From NCBI GenBank assembly GCA_902465605.1, contig CABQNT010000008.1, positions 1-64,000 on the forward strand: a stretch of DNA of 64,000 bases, written 5' to 3'. This document shows positions 45,848-55,610 of the stretch, one piece after another. Under the pieces are notes generated by a model. That model ran no database searches, had not been told where the DNA came from, and saw only the letters and a list, made by a program, of their open reading frames with translations. Made by a program: the position numbers and the translations under genes. Source of the stretch: Prevotella sp902465605. Lineage in GTDB: Bacteria; Bacteroidota; Bacteroidia; Bacteroidales; Bacteroidaceae. Within the stretch, counting starts at the first letter, position 1; each line of letters begins with the position of its first letter.

Positions 45848-46761
45848 AGTTGATAACCCGTGATGGTCAGCGTGATGATGAACAGCGTGAGACAAGTAAT
45901 GCCCGACAGGCGCGATCCGGTGAACGTGATGTAGTGGCCGATAAGGGGTGAAACGCTGACAATGAGTGCAGGTAAGAGGTTGGGTAGGTGCGTGGGTTGC
46001 AGGATGATGAATACGATGGTGGCTGCCATCATCAACATGAAGGATGAGAAAAACAAGCGAATGCGAATCTTATCCTTTGAGCTGTTGAGGAGAAAATTCA
46101 GCATGCCGATGATGCCCACTGCGGAGATAAAGCAGAGGGTCAGCAGGTTCAGCGAGGAAATGCTTTGGAAATCGAAGAGAGGTGCAAAGTCGGTGATGCT
46201 GGAAAAGTGATGGATGAGGGTGCCAACATCGTGACGATAGACGTAATAGCCTCCTACAAACCAATAGGGAGTGATGACAGCCAGCAGCGATGCCCAGAAG
46301 GTTCGCCAGCCCATGCCCATGACGTAAAACCGCAATATAATCCACCAAATGGGGACTAAGAATAGTATTTGGACAAACCAAATACTGGCCACACCGATGA
46401 AGAAGAACGCATTGAACACGCTGCTGATGGCCGATTTGTCTTGATAGGCGCGGAACATGAATAAGTAGGTGAGGGCAAAACAAAGTTGAACGATGCAGGC
46501 TTCCAGGTGAACGAACAGGGGTAGGGCAGCGACAGAGAGTACAAGATACGAACAAGACAGCATGCGACTGTAGGTTCGTATCAAAGTGTGCTGGTTGTTC
46601 AGTTCGACCATGGTCAAAGTAGTCATGAGCATCAGTATGAACTGAGGCCACAACTGCTGTTGAAGCAAACCGCCCATGAACCAAATGCCTATCGCATATA
46701 CCATGGTGATGGGCAGGGCATAACGACTTCCTGCTATTCTGTTTTGTAATCTATGCGTCAT
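45835..46761 (-). CDS. Polytopic membrane protein of unknown function
   Basis: The 308-residue protein has about nine or ten hydrophobic helices and no catalytic motif that I recognise. The arrangement, an N-terminal ALPITMVYAIGIWFMGGLLQ, a central FYVMGMGWRTFWASLLAVITPYWF region and short polar loops, resembles uncharacterised Bacteroidetes membrane proteins (DUF6427-like). It is followed by the VTT gene with a 13-base overlap and preceded by purD with a 115-base gap. Its position in a conserved-looking housekeeping run suggests a general role rather than an accessory one. Confidence 0.7.
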   Translation of the reverse strand: MTHRLQNRIAGSRYALPITMVYAIGIWFMGGLLQQQLWPQFILMLMTTLTMVELNNQHTLIRTYSRMLSCSYLVLSVAALPLFVHLEACIVQLCFALTYLFMFRAYQDKSAISSVFNAFFFIGVASIWFVQILFLVPIWWIILRFYVMGMGWRTFWASLLAVITPYWFVGGYYVYRHDVGTLIHHFSSITDFAPLFDFQSISSLNLLTLCFISAVGIIGMLNFLLNSSKDKIRIRLFFSSFMLMMAATIVFIILQPTHLPNLLPALIVSVSPLIGHYITFTGSRLSGITCLTLFIITLTITGYQLWIH

Positions 46762-46876
46762 GAATCAAACCAAACGACACTCTGTAAGTGCATTCTCGAG
46801 TTAAAGCATCGGTGACGACAGTTGTCCGTACTTGATGGACTGGCCAGCCGGTCTTCGTATGAACGAGCGTAGACAT

Positions 46877-48145
46877 TTATAGGTCTTTGCCGATGTCTTT
46901 TCGGAAATATACGTCTTGAAAATCAATCTTTTTTGCTGCTGCAAAACTCTTATTCAGCGCCTCGTCTTTATCTTTTCCGTATGAACAAACGGCCAAAACC
47001 CTGCCGCCGACAGTGACAACCCGCCCATCTTTCACCGCCGTTCCGCTGTGAAAGACAATGCTGTCTTTTACCGTTTCGAGTCCTGAGATAGGATATCCCT
47101 TGGTATAGGCTTGCGGATAGCCGCCGCTGACGAGCATGACGCACACGGATGCGCGTCCGTCAAAGGTGACAACACGCTTGTCTAAGTTGCCTTCCGCGAT
47201 GCCTTCAAACAAATCAACGATATCACTTTTCAGTCGCAGCATTACGCTTTCTGTCTCCGGGTCGCCCATTCTACAGTTGTATTCTATCACCATGGGTTCG
47301 CCTTTTACATTGATTAAACCAAAGAAGATAAAGCCTTTGTAGTCGATACCTTCTTCAGATAGTCCCTTTATCGTTGGCTGAATGATTCGTTCCTCCACCT
47401 TCTTCATCCAGTCATTATCTGCAAATGGGACGGGTGAGACGCTGCCCATGCCGCCTGTATTCAGCCCTGTATCGCCTTCACCAATGCGCTTGTAATCCTT
47501 TGCTTCTGGCAAAATTTGATAATGTTTGCCATCGGTTAAGACGAAAACAGAGCACTCTATTCCACTTAGATATTCCTCTATGACGACTCGTGCCGACGCT
47601 TTTCCGAACATACCCCCTAACATTTCCTTTAATTCTCGCTGTGCTTCAGCCAACGTAGGGAGTATTAAAACGCCCTTGCCAGCACACAGTCCGTCGGCTT
47701 TCAACACATAGGGAGCCTCTAAAGTCTCCAAGAAACGAAGCCCTTCATCTAATGTCTCGCCCGTAAAGGTGTGGTATCGTGCGGTTGGAATGTGGTGGCG
47801 TTTCATGAAAGCCTTAGCAAAATCCTTGCTACCTTCCAGTTTTGCCCCTTCTTTCGATGGACCTATGACAATGGTGTCTTTGGTTCTGGCGTCATTTTTC
47901 AACGCATCGTAGATGCCATTCACAAGTGGGGCTTCGGGTCCAACAACAACCATGTCAATCTTCTGGGCGCCTATAAAATCTTTGATAGCATCGAAATCGT
48001 TTACCTGAATGTCAACGTTGGTGCCTACTTCACTTGTTCCAGCATTGCCGGGAGCGATGAATAGTTGGGTTACTCGTTTGCTTTGTGCTATTTTCCAGCC
48101 CAAGGCGTGTTCTCTTCCGCCACTACCTAATAATAATATCTTCAT
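46877..48145 (-). CDS. purD: Phosphoribosylamine--glycine ligase
   Basis: The 422-residue ATP-grasp enzyme makes glycinamide ribonucleotide, the second step of purine synthesis. MKILLLGSGGREHALGWK at the N-terminus, the GPEAPLVNGI block (~73), KADGLCAGKGV, SGIECSVFVLTDG and NCRMGDPETE are all diagnostic. Length is normal. It follows the DPP-IV gene by 16 bases in a minus-strand run with cysE, an RNA methyltransferase and the peptidase; no other pur gene is nearby. Confidence 0.97.
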   Translation of the reverse strand: MKILLLGSGGREHALGWKIAQSKRVTQLFIAPGNAGTSEVGTNVDIQVNDFDAIKDFIGAQKIDMVVVGPEAPLVNGIYDALKNDARTKDTIVIGPSKEGAKLEGSKDFAKAFMKRHHIPTARYHTFTGETLDEGLRFLETLEAPYVLKADGLCAGKGVLILPTLAEAQRELKEMLGGMFGKASARVVIEEYLSGIECSVFVLTDGKHYQILPEAKDYKRIGEGDTGLNTGGMGSVSPVPFADNDWMKKVEERIIQPTIKGLSEEGIDYKGFIFFGLINVKGEPMVIEYNCRMGDPETESVMLRLKSDIVDLFEGIAEGNLDKRVVTFDGRASVCVMLVSGGYPQAYTKGYPISGLETVKDSIVFHSGTAVKDGRVVTVGGRVLAVCSYGKDKDEALNKSFAAAKKIDFQDVYFRKDIGKDL

Positions 48146-48161
48146 GCGTATGTTTCCTTTT

Positions 48162-50324
48162 TTATTTCAGATAATCTTCAAAGTACTGTGTAATGCGTTC
48201 GTGGAGGTGAACACTTTGGTGTCCTCTCATGTTGTGTGGTTCACCCGGATAGACGAAGAAATCGGGTTGAGTGCCTTGTTTGATACACTCAGCGATGAAC
48301 GACAAGCAGTGTTGCGGCACTACCGTTTTGTCGTTAGTTCCTTGAATAATTTGTAATTTTCCTTTAAGATTTTTGGCTTGTGGTATCAAGGAAGTCTTGC
48401 TGTAGCCCTCTGGATTGGCTTGTGGAGTGTCCATATAGCGCTCTCCATACATCACTTCGTACCATTTCCAATCAATAACAGGACCGCCAGCGACACCCAC
48501 TTTGAAGGTTTCGGGATAATTTGTCAACAGCGAAATGGTCATAAAACCGCCGAAACTCCAACCATGCACGCCTATTCTGTTGGCATCTACGTATGGCAAA
48601 GTCTTCACATATTCAATGCCCTTCATTTGGTCTTGCATCTCTATCTGACCTAATTGGCGGAATGTTGCTTGTTCAAAATCCCTTCCTCGCCGCTCACTTC
48701 CTCTGTTATCGAGTATGAGGAGGATGTATCCTTTCTGTGCCATGTAGGTTTCCCAACTGCGAGAAGCGTAATGCCAACGTGCATCTACGTTGTGTGCATG
48801 AGGTCCTCCGTACACATAAAGCACTAAAGGATATTTCTTATTTTCATCAAAGTTGGCTGGTTTCACCATGCGATAGTACAAGTCGGTCGTGCCGTCAGCA
48901 GCTTTGATGGTGCCACATGTAAAGGTTGGCACTTGATATTTTTTCCACGGGTCAGCCGCTTCAAAGTACTGGGTGCGCTTTCCGTTGGCAGTATTGACAA
49001 TTTCGATGTTGCGTGGAACGGTGGGTTCGCTGTACTTATCTACGATAAATTTTCCAGAAGGAGATAATGACGGACTATGATAGCCACGCCCGTTGTCCAA
49101 CAATCTGCGCTTTCCAGTCTTGACATTTACGGTGTATGTGTTGGTTTGCAGCGCATGCTTTTCGGTAGAAGTATAGACAATCGACTTGTCTTTTGCATTG
49201 AAGCCTATCACGTCCAACACCACCCATTTGCCTTTGGTAAGCTGTTTTACCAACTTGCCGTTTGCTTGGTAGAGGTATAAATGGTTGTAACCGTCACGTT
49301 GGCTTTGCATGATGAAGCGGTTGTTGTCCCAAGGCAAGAATGCTATGGGGTGCTGTGGCTCAACATATTTATCGTGCGTCTCTCGGTAAAGTTCTGCGAT
49401 TTTCTTGCCTGTTTGCGCATCGTAGCTTACCAACCGACAGTCATTTTGGTCCCTATTCAGCTCAAACATATAGATGATCTTGCTGTCTGGACTCCATGCA
49501 ATGTTGGTAAAATATCGGTCGGTGGGGTCACCAGCCTGCAAAGTAACCGTCTTTTTTGTGGCTAAGTCATACACTAACACCGTTACCTTATGACTTGTTT
49601 CGCCTGCCATAGGATATTTGTCTGGCTCGCATTTCGCTATTCTACTGAAGATGTTTACCTGCGGATAGTCAGCCACCATGCTCTGATCCATGCGATAGAA
49701 AGCCAATTTCTGTCCATTGGGTGCCCAAAACATACCTTTGTGTATGCCAAACTCGTCACGGTGTACGCTTTGACCATACACGATTTCCCTGCTTCCATCG
49801 GTTGTCAACTGGATGTCGTTGCCATCAGAGGTGCGTACATGGAGTTGCTGACTTTTAGGTTCTATATAAGAGGTAGCCTTGGAGATGGCATTCCATTCGG
49901 CCACATCGCCCTGGTCAGCAGTGCTGATGCACCATGCTGTCTTTTTCGTTTTCCAGTTGTACAAGCGCATGGTTGCCCCGTTGCGCAGCAGTACTAACGA
50001 CTTGCCTGGGTAAGGAAACGAGGCACCAAACAGGTTTTTTACATGGCTGGAGCCGTCGCTTGTTGCGTATTTATTTATTTCTTCCAGCGTGAATAGGATG
50101 CTCTCTTTGCCCGTTTTCTTGTCGATAACGCTGCATTGGTTGGCCTCAGTGTGAATCAATTCATCGCCCCACCATGTAGTGTAGCGATTTTCTGGGACGA
50201 ACTTTCGATAGTTTTTCCCGCCAAAATTCAACTCTTCGAGTGTGAATTGCTTTTGTGCCATCATCTGTTGTCCACCTACGAATAGGGCAATGAGGGTAAG
50301 AAAACTGAACCAAGTTTTATTCAT
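48162..50324 (-). CDS. Dipeptidyl peptidase IV-like serine peptidase (S9B)
   Basis: The 720-residue protein has a signal peptide (~1-23, ending MMAQ) and an N-terminal beta-propeller (~30-470, including RYTTWWGDELIHTEANQ). The C-terminal alpha/beta-hydrolase domain has catalytic Ser590 in GWSFGGFM, Asp in QGTNDKTVVPQHC and His in PGEPHNMRG. It removes X-Pro or related dipeptides from peptides in the periplasm or at the surface, feeding amino-acid uptake in proteolytic Bacteroidales. The start overlaps the 3' end of the upstream RNA methyltransferase gene by 8 bases. S9 members with different specificities (DPP4, DPP5-like, PTP-A) are hard to separate by eye; the full propeller favours DPP-IV type. 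Confidence 0.93.
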   Translation of the reverse strand: MNKTWFSFLTLIALFVGGQQMMAQKQFTLEELNFGGKNYRKFVPENRYTTWWGDELIHTEANQCSVIDKKTGKESILFTLEEINKYATSDGSSHVKNLFGASFPYPGKSLVLLRNGATMRLYNWKTKKTAWCISTADQGDVAEWNAISKATSYIEPKSQQLHVRTSDGNDIQLTTDGSREIVYGQSVHRDEFGIHKGMFWAPNGQKLAFYRMDQSMVADYPQVNIFSRIAKCEPDKYPMAGETSHKVTVLVYDLATKKTVTLQAGDPTDRYFTNIAWSPDSKIIYMFELNRDQNDCRLVSYDAQTGKKIAELYRETHDKYVEPQHPIAFLPWDNNRFIMQSQRDGYNHLYLYQANGKLVKQLTKGKWVVLDVIGFNAKDKSIVYTSTEKHALQTNTYTVNVKTGKRRLLDNGRGYHSPSLSPSGKFIVDKYSEPTVPRNIEIVNTANGKRTQYFEAADPWKKYQVPTFTCGTIKAADGTTDLYYRMVKPANFDENKKYPLVLYVYGGPHAHNVDARWHYASRSWETYMAQKGYILLILDNRGSERRGRDFEQATFRQLGQIEMQDQMKGIEYVKTLPYVDANRIGVHGWSFGGFMTISLLTNYPETFKVGVAGGPVIDWKWYEVMYGERYMDTPQANPEGYSKTSLIPQAKNLKGKLQIIQGTNDKTVVPQHCLSFIAECIKQGTQPDFFVYPGEPHNMRGHQSVHLHERITQYFEDYLK

Positions 50325-51798
50325 AATCGTCTATTTGATAATTCTTTCTTCCACGCTCTTTACCACCTCGTTTACCGAATGACCGTCCACGTCCGTCTTT
50401 GTCAAAGCGTTTCTTGCCTTTGTAATCAGGCATATCGTTGTTATCATACGAGCGGTCGTTGCGACGGTTCCCGCCTTTTTTGCGCTCGTCTCTTTCCTGT
50501 ACTCGTTCCAAGGAATGAAATTTGAACGAGCGGATATCCGCAATTTCGTTCTCTTCGTTTTCTTCTAAGCGTTTCTTGAACTCTCTATTCTTCTTGAAGC
50601 GATGCTTTTCAGCCATCTCTTTCTTTTCCTCTTCAGTCTTGATAATGCCTCCTTCGGCACGAAATTCCTTCATCTTTCCGTCGAAGATAGCATACTTTCT
50701 AAACTCACATTCAAGGCTTCCGTTGTACACTGGTATCTTGATGGACGGTTTCAAGCCAATCTGTTCGAAACACTCTTCACGATAACTCAATATCCAAGCA
50801 TCATTGCCCATGAACTCATGTTTCAGTCGTTCGCCAATCATCTTGTAGGTTCCGAGCAAGTTAGGCGTGGAGATACGTTCGCCGTATGGCGGATTGGTAA
50901 TGAGAATACTGGATTCTTGAGGTTTCTTAAAGTTCTTGAAATCAGCCTGTTCTATCGTGATATCTTTGGTTAGTCCCGCTGCTTTAACATTCAGTCGAGC
51001 CGTGTTCACCGCTTTCATGTCGATGTCGTAGCCATAAATATGGTGCGTGAACTCGCTCTCTTGCGACTCGTCATTATAGATACGGTCGAACAACTCCTGG
51101 TCAAAGTCGGGCCATTTCTCGAATGCAAACTCTTTTCTAAAGATGCCAGGGCTCATGTTTCGGGCAATCAGCGCCGCTTCTATCAACAACGTACCACTGC
51201 CACACATCGGGTCAATGAAGTCGGTTTCGCCTTTCCAGCCTGTCATCAAGATCATTCCGGCAGCCAACACCTCGTTCAAAGGAGCTTCTACAGATTCCTG
51301 TCGGTAGCCTCTTCGGTGCAGCGACTCACCACTCGAGTCCAAACAAAGCGTTGCATCTTCGTCGGCAATGTGTATGTGTAGGCGCATGTCAGGATTGCTC
51401 ACTGAGATATTTGGACGTGTTCCTGTCTTTTCTCTGAATTGGTCTACGATGGCATCCTTCACCTTGTAGGTCACGAATCTGGAATTTCTGAACTCTTCAG
51501 AATAAACCACCGAGTCGACAGAGAATGTCTTTCCTTTTTCTATGTACTGGCTCCAGTCCACCGTCTTGATTTCATCATACACATCTTCAGCAGAGCGAGC
51601 CTTGAAGTGCTTGATGGGTTTTAGAATACGAATGGCCGTGTGGAGTTGGAAATTGGCGCGGTACATCATTTCCTGATCACCAGTAAATGAGACCATTCTG
51701 CGTCCTATCTGTACATTGTTTGCACCCAGTTGGGTCAGCTCTTGTGCCAAAACGGGTTCCAAGCCCATGAAAGTTTTGGCGATGAGTTCAAATTCCAT
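50317..51798 (-). CDS. THUMP-domain class I SAM-dependent RNA methyltransferase (RlmL/RlmN2-like)
   Basis: I take ATG 51798 (MEFELIAKTFMGLEPVLAQEL) as start; the upstream extension to 51894 lies in the 3' end of cysE and lacks homology. The 493-residue protein has an N-terminal THUMP region (~50-160), then the methyltransferase domain with DPMCGSGTLLIEAALIARN (~190-208) and ITNPPYGERI (~310-319), the NPPY motif of N-type methyltransferases. The C-terminal ~80 residues are very basic and Arg/Gly/Asp-rich (KKGGNRRNDR), suggesting RNA contacts. It resembles RlmL, which makes m2G in 23S rRNA, without the fused RlmK half. Overlaps the DPP-IV gene by 8 bases. Confidence 0.92.
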   Translation of the reverse strand: MEFELIAKTFMGLEPVLAQELTQLGANNVQIGRRMVSFTGDQEMMYRANFQLHTAIRILKPIKHFKARSAEDVYDEIKTVDWSQYIEKGKTFSVDSVVYSEEFRNSRFVTYKVKDAIVDQFREKTGTRPNISVSNPDMRLHIHIADEDATLCLDSSGESLHRRGYRQESVEAPLNEVLAAGMILMTGWKGETDFIDPMCGSGTLLIEAALIARNMSPGIFRKEFAFEKWPDFDQELFDRIYNDESQESEFTHHIYGYDIDMKAVNTARLNVKAAGLTKDITIEQADFKNFKKPQESSILITNPPYGERISTPNLLGTYKMIGERLKHEFMGNDAWILSYREECFEQIGLKPSIKIPVYNGSLECEFRKYAIFDGKMKEFRAEGGIIKTEEEKKEMAEKHRFKKNREFKKRLEENEENEIADIRSFKFHSLERVQERDERKKGGNRRNDRSYDNNDMPDYKGKKRFDKDGRGRSFGKRGGKERGRKNYQIDDYE

Positions 51799-51842
51799 TT
51801 GATTGAATTGATAAATAATAGTTGTATTAAAATAATGAAAAC

Positions 51843-52742
51843 TTAATTCTTGTTGTATTTCTTTGTGTCGGGAGCCAGGTCTTCTGTCACCCAAACATTG
51901 GCGCCAATGACGCTTCCCTTACCGATGGTAACTCTGCCTAAGATGGTGGCATTGGCATAAATGATGACGTTGTCTTCAATGATGGGATGACGTGGAATGC
52001 CCTTAACTGGGTTCCCATGTTCGTTCAACGGAAAGCTTTTAGCCCCCAAGGTTACCCCTTGGTATATTTTCACGTTGTCGCCAATCGTGCATGTGGCACC
52101 AATAACGACACCTGTACCATGATCAATGGTGAAGTATCTGCCTATGTGTGCGCCCGGATGAATATCGATTCCTGTTTCCGAGTGAGCCATTTCTGTCATC
52201 ATTCTGGGTATCAGAGGAACTTTGAGTAGATAGAGTTCGTGTGCGATGCGATAGTTTGCCAATGTTTTGATGATAGGGTAGCACGCTATAATCTCAGCCC
52301 GGCTTTCAGACGCAGGGTCGCCATTGTAAGCTGCAATGACATCTGTTGAGAGTTTTTCACGTATTTCAGGTAGTTTCTTGACCAACTTGAACGACAAATC
52401 CCTGGCCATTTTTTTCTGTTCGTCTGCTTCCAACTCGCTCAACGTAGTCTCGCAGTCTTCACAGAAACGAAGTCCAGCTAATATTTGATCTTCCAGCAAG
52501 CGTTGAAGTCGCTCTACGTTTACACCTATATAATATTGTATTGTTTGAATGTTCACCGATGCTTTTCCATAATATCCAGGAAAAAGAATGGCTCTTGACA
52601 AGTCTATGATTTCTTGCAGTGTTTTACCAGATGGGAGAGGGTATCCATCACGCTGCCGATGGCACAAGTTGTTGAGTGATTCTGGTTGGGACAGCAGTTC
52701 AACCGTGCTTGTCAACGCATGAGTCAAATTATCTTTACTCAT
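51843..52742 (-). CDS. cysE: Serine O-acetyltransferase
   Basis: The 299-residue enzyme makes O-acetylserine, the cysteine precursor. It has an N-terminal helical domain, then the left-handed beta-helix with hexapeptide repeats: GIDIHPGAHIGRYFTIDHGTG, VVIGATCTIGDNVKIYQGV, TLGAKSFP, NVIIYANATILGRVTIGKGS. I choose ATG 52742 (MSKDNLTHAL) because the ATG at 52760 is only about 5 bases past the predicted transcription start, while 52742 leaves a leader of about 20 nt. The minus-strand promoter is at 52801-52772. It is the first gene of the run cysE-methyltransferase-DPP-purD. Confidence 0.93.
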   Translation of the reverse strand: MSKDNLTHALTSTVELLSQPESLNNLCHRQRDGYPLPSGKTLQEIIDLSRAILFPGYYGKASVNIQTIQYYIGVNVERLQRLLEDQILAGLRFCEDCETTLSELEADEQKKMARDLSFKLVKKLPEIREKLSTDVIAAYNGDPASESRAEIIACYPIIKTLANYRIAHELYLLKVPLIPRMMTEMAHSETGIDIHPGAHIGRYFTIDHGTGVVIGATCTIGDNVKIYQGVTLGAKSFPLNEHGNPVKGIPRHPIIEDNVIIYANATILGRVTIGKGSVIGANVWVTEDLAPDTKKYNKN

Positions 52743-52771
52743 CTCTATGTAATGTCTCAATATTTAAGGTA

Positions 52772-52801
52772 CAAAGGTACGATTTTTAAATTGAAAACAA
52801 C
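52772..52801 (-). promoter_or_regulatory. Promoter of the cysE gene run
   Basis: The -7 box TACCTTTG is on the minus strand at 52779-52772, with GTTG at 52801-52798 in the -33 position (18-base spacer). It decides the cysE start in favour of the downstream ATG. Confidence 0.65.
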
Positions 52802-52883
52802 CGGTAGTGATGCATAAATTTAATTATTTTCGATTGTAATATGATTGTAACATGTGTTTAAAAGACTTGTAATATAACTCCGC

Positions 52884-52891
52884 TATTTTTG
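52884..52891 (+). promoter_or_regulatory. -7 box of the Pit phosphate transporter gene
   Basis: TATTTTTG at 52884-52891 lies 63 bases before the ATG at 52955. No clear -33 TTTG at 19-21 bases. The region is divergent with cysE. Confidence 0.45.
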
Positions 52892-52954
52892 CTCTCAAAA
52901 TCAGTAGGTGCTATGCCAGACTGTACTTTGATTATTCATTATTAAACCGTATCA

Positions 52955-55192
52955 ATGTTAACAATTTATTTGTGCATCGTCATTTTCCTGCTTTCTTTGG
53001 CAGTTTTTGACTTATTTGTAGGTGTCTCTAACGATGCTGTCAACTTCTTACAATCGGCAGTGGGAGCCAAGGTGGCCAAGTTTCGCACCATCCTCATTAT
53101 TGCTTCCTTTGGTGTAGTATTAGGCGCGGTCATGTCATCGGGCATGATGGATGTGGCTCGGCATGGCATCATGAATCCAGCCCAGTTTAGTTTCCATGAG
53201 GTCATGATTATTTTCTTGGCAGTTATGGTCACAGACGTCATTGTCTTGGATATCTTCAATCGCTTGGGAATGCCTACCTCCACTACGGTATCCATGGTCT
53301 TCGAGCTGTTGGGTGCCACCTTCATGTTGGCCATAATCAAGATGATAGCCGACTCCTCTCTCGGATTCAGTGACTTGCTCAACACAGAACAAGCCTTAAA
53401 AGTGATTATTGCCATCTTTGTGAGTGTCGCCATCGCTTTTGCGTTTGGCGTTGTCGTGCAGTATCTTACGCGTATCATTTTTACTTTCAATTACAAGAAA
53501 AACATGCGTTATGCCATTGCCATTTTTGGTGGTATCGCATTCACCGCTTTGGCTTACTTCATCTTTATGAAGGGTTTAGGGAAGTCTCCTTATATATCCG
53601 AAGCTACACGGCAATACATCAATGACCACGTAGGCATGTTGCTTGTTTATACCTTTATCGGCTCGGCCATCCTCATGCAGTTCATGCATCTCATGGGGGT
53701 GAACATCTTCAAGTTTGTAGTGTTGATGGGAACATTTGCCTTGGCAATGGCATTTGCCGGCAACGACTTGGTTAACTTCATTGGCGTTCCGCTTGCCGGA
53801 CTTGATTCGTATCAAACTTATTTGGCACAGGGCAACGGCACTGCACCCACTTCTTTCTTGATGACCAGTTTGGTTGAGAGCGCCAAAACCCCTCCATTTT
53901 ATTTAATGTTGGCAGGCGTCATCATGATCATAGCCATGGCCACATCAAAGAAAGCTCATCGCGTGATCAAGACTTCGGTTGATTTGGCACGACAAGACGA
54001 GGGCGACGAGATGTTTGGATCGAGTGGTGCCGCACGCAGTATCGTTCGCTTCACACAAAATACCAACTCGTATGTCATGAAAATCATTCCCAATCGAATC
54101 ATCGATTGGATAAACGGCCGATTTGATCACCGGGCCGCATCTTTAGATGATGGTGCTGCTTACGATGTGGTTCGAGCAGCGGTTAACTTGGTTTTAGCTT
54201 CCATGCTGATTACCTTTGGTACCAACTACAAGTTGCCATTGTCTACCACCTATGTAACCTTCATGGTTGCCATGGGTACCAGCTTGGCCGACCGAGCATG
54301 GAGTCGCGAGAGTGCCGTGTTCCGTGTAACGGGTGTATTGTCTGTCATCGGCGGTTGGTTTATCACGGCTGGCGTTGCATTTCTTTGCACCGCTGTGGTT
54401 GCTTTGCTGATGTTTTATGGAGGTATCTTAGCACAAGCGGCCTTCATCGCTTTAGTAATCTATTGTTTATTTAGAGGGTCGAAGGATAAATCGAACGACG
54501 GTTCGGGCAAAGATGATACCTACCGCTTGATGATGCGCACGCAAGATCCGGTTATTCTCTGGGATTTACTGAGCAAACATGTCAGTCGTACGCAAAGTTA
54601 CATGACACGTTTTGCCAATGAGCAATACAATGCCATCTTGGACGGATTTATCAATGATAAGCCAAGTGTGCTGAGGCACAGTCTGAGTGCGCTGCGCAAT
54701 GAGAAAACATCACTTACGAAATACCGGCGACAGGAACTGATGGCTTTGCGTAAGGCACCTGTCGACCTCGCCATTGAACGCAATACGTGGTTCCATGTGG
54801 GCATGAACGCGTCGCAGCAATACATCTATGGTTTGCGCCGTATGCTTGAGCCGATCAAAGAACATGTTGGCAACAATTTTACCCCTATCACGCAGCGTCT
54901 CATTGACGAATATCAACCCATTCGTTTGAAAATCACCGACTTTTTAACCCAAACCGAAAACTTTATTGCCACAGGTAGGTTTGAAAACTATCGGGAGTTG
55001 TTGGATAAGGCTGACCAGTTTGAAACAGAGTTGAGTGAATATCGTAAGAAGCATATCGATCGTATACAGATGGCACAGGACAACGAGACCTTCCAATTGT
55101 CGCTTGTCTATCTCAACCTGCTCCAAGAGAGCCAACTGCTGCTCAGCAGCATGCGTCAGCAGCTCAGGGCTGCTAAGAAGTTTAAGGAGTAA
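52955..55192 (+). CDS. Inorganic phosphate transporter, Pit family, with C-terminal PhoU-like region
   Basis: The 745-residue protein has two Pit halves, each with the family motif: GVSNDAVNFLQSAVG (~24-38) and FAGNDLVNFIGVPLAG (~268-283). About ten membrane segments end near residue 515. The C-terminal ~230 residues are soluble and helical, resembling the PhoU-like domain often fused to Pit transporters in Bacteroidetes. Pit proteins move metal phosphate into the cytoplasm with protons or sodium. A PafA-like phosphatase converges from the other strand, which suggests related phosphate scavenging. The C-terminal tail may sense or regulate transport; that is inference. Confidence 0.93.
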   Translation: MLTIYLCIVIFLLSLAVFDLFVGVSNDAVNFLQSAVGAKVAKFRTILIIASFGVVLGAVMSSGMMDVARHGIMNPAQFSFHEVMIIFLAVMVTDVIVLDIFNRLGMPTSTTVSMVFELLGATFMLAIIKMIADSSLGFSDLLNTEQALKVIIAIFVSVAIAFAFGVVVQYLTRIIFTFNYKKNMRYAIAIFGGIAFTALAYFIFMKGLGKSPYISEATRQYINDHVGMLLVYTFIGSAILMQFMHLMGVNIFKFVVLMGTFALAMAFAGNDLVNFIGVPLAGLDSYQTYLAQGNGTAPTSFLMTSLVESAKTPPFYLMLAGVIMIIAMATSKKAHRVIKTSVDLARQDEGDEMFGSSGAARSIVRFTQNTNSYVMKIIPNRIIDWINGRFDHRAASLDDGAAYDVVRAAVNLVLASMLITFGTNYKLPLSTTYVTFMVAMGTSLADRAWSRESAVFRVTGVLSVIGGWFITAGVAFLCTAVVALLMFYGGILAQAAFIALVIYCLFRGSKDKSNDGSGKDDTYRLMMRTQDPVILWDLLSKHVSRTQSYMTRFANEQYNAILDGFINDKPSVLRHSLSALRNEKTSLTKYRRQELMALRKAPVDLAIERNTWFHVGMNASQQYIYGLRRMLEPIKEHVGNNFTPITQRLIDEYQPIRLKITDFLTQTENFIATGRFENYRELLDKADQFETELSEYRKKHIDRIQMAQDNETFQLSLVYLNLLQESQLLLSSMRQQLRAAKKFKE

Positions 55193-55299
55193 AGACTTAT
55201 GCAACAACGAATGGAACAGATGAAATAACTCGAGTCAATAAACAAGGATACTTGATGGGTTTAATTCGTTGTTAAACAATCACTTAACAAGAAATAATA

Positions 55300-55338
55300 G
55301 AAAGTGCATTGAGTGGTAATACCACGCTTTGCACTTTC
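55300..55338 (+). terminator. Hairpin after the Pit transporter gene, likely terminator
   Basis: Arms GAAAGTGCA (55300-55308) and TGCACTTTC (55330-55338) enclose a smaller GTGG/CCAC hairpin. Only a moderate T-rich stretch (CCATTTTCTTAC) follows, so termination is probable but not certain. Confidence 0.55.
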
Positions 55339-55364
55339 CCATTTTCTTACTTTTGCTTTCCGTT

Positions 55365-55460
55365 TCCAATCTCCATGACTTTAGCGTCCAATGTCATTGA
55401 CTTTGCAGGCCAATCTGTATGACTTTGCAGCCCAAAGTCAATGAGTTTGGATGCTGTGTA
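55365..55460. repeat. 21-23-bp tandem repeat array (family B, locus 3)
   Basis: Units begin at 55374, 55395, 55418 and 55439 (periods 21, 23, 21). Typical units read CATTGACTTTGCAGGCCAAT and TATGACTTTGCAGCCCAAAGT-like. The final junction CCAAAGTCAATGAGTTTGG is a near palindrome. The array is in the 418-base gap between the converging Pit and PafA-like genes. Confidence 0.85.
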
Positions 55461-55542
55461 TTTTGCCCATAAATCGTTGTCAATTGTTCAAGAAACTCAA
55501 TGATGCTAGCACAAAACAAAATCCCCTCGCCATTCATGTGCA

Positions 55543-55584
55543 GAAAGCCATGATAGGCGAGGGGACGAGCTGTTGATTTCTTAT
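55543..55584 (-). terminator. Intrinsic terminator of the PafA-like gene
   Basis: A GC-rich stem CCCCTCGCC with GGCGAGGGG (55543-55551 and 55576-55584) is followed on the minus strand by ATTTTGTTTTG. It lies 27 bases downstream of the phosphatase stop. The remainder of the 418-base gap holds the Pit hairpin and the repeat array. Confidence 0.85.
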
Positions 55585-55610
55585 GATTTGGGACTAATCA
55601 AACCGTTTCA

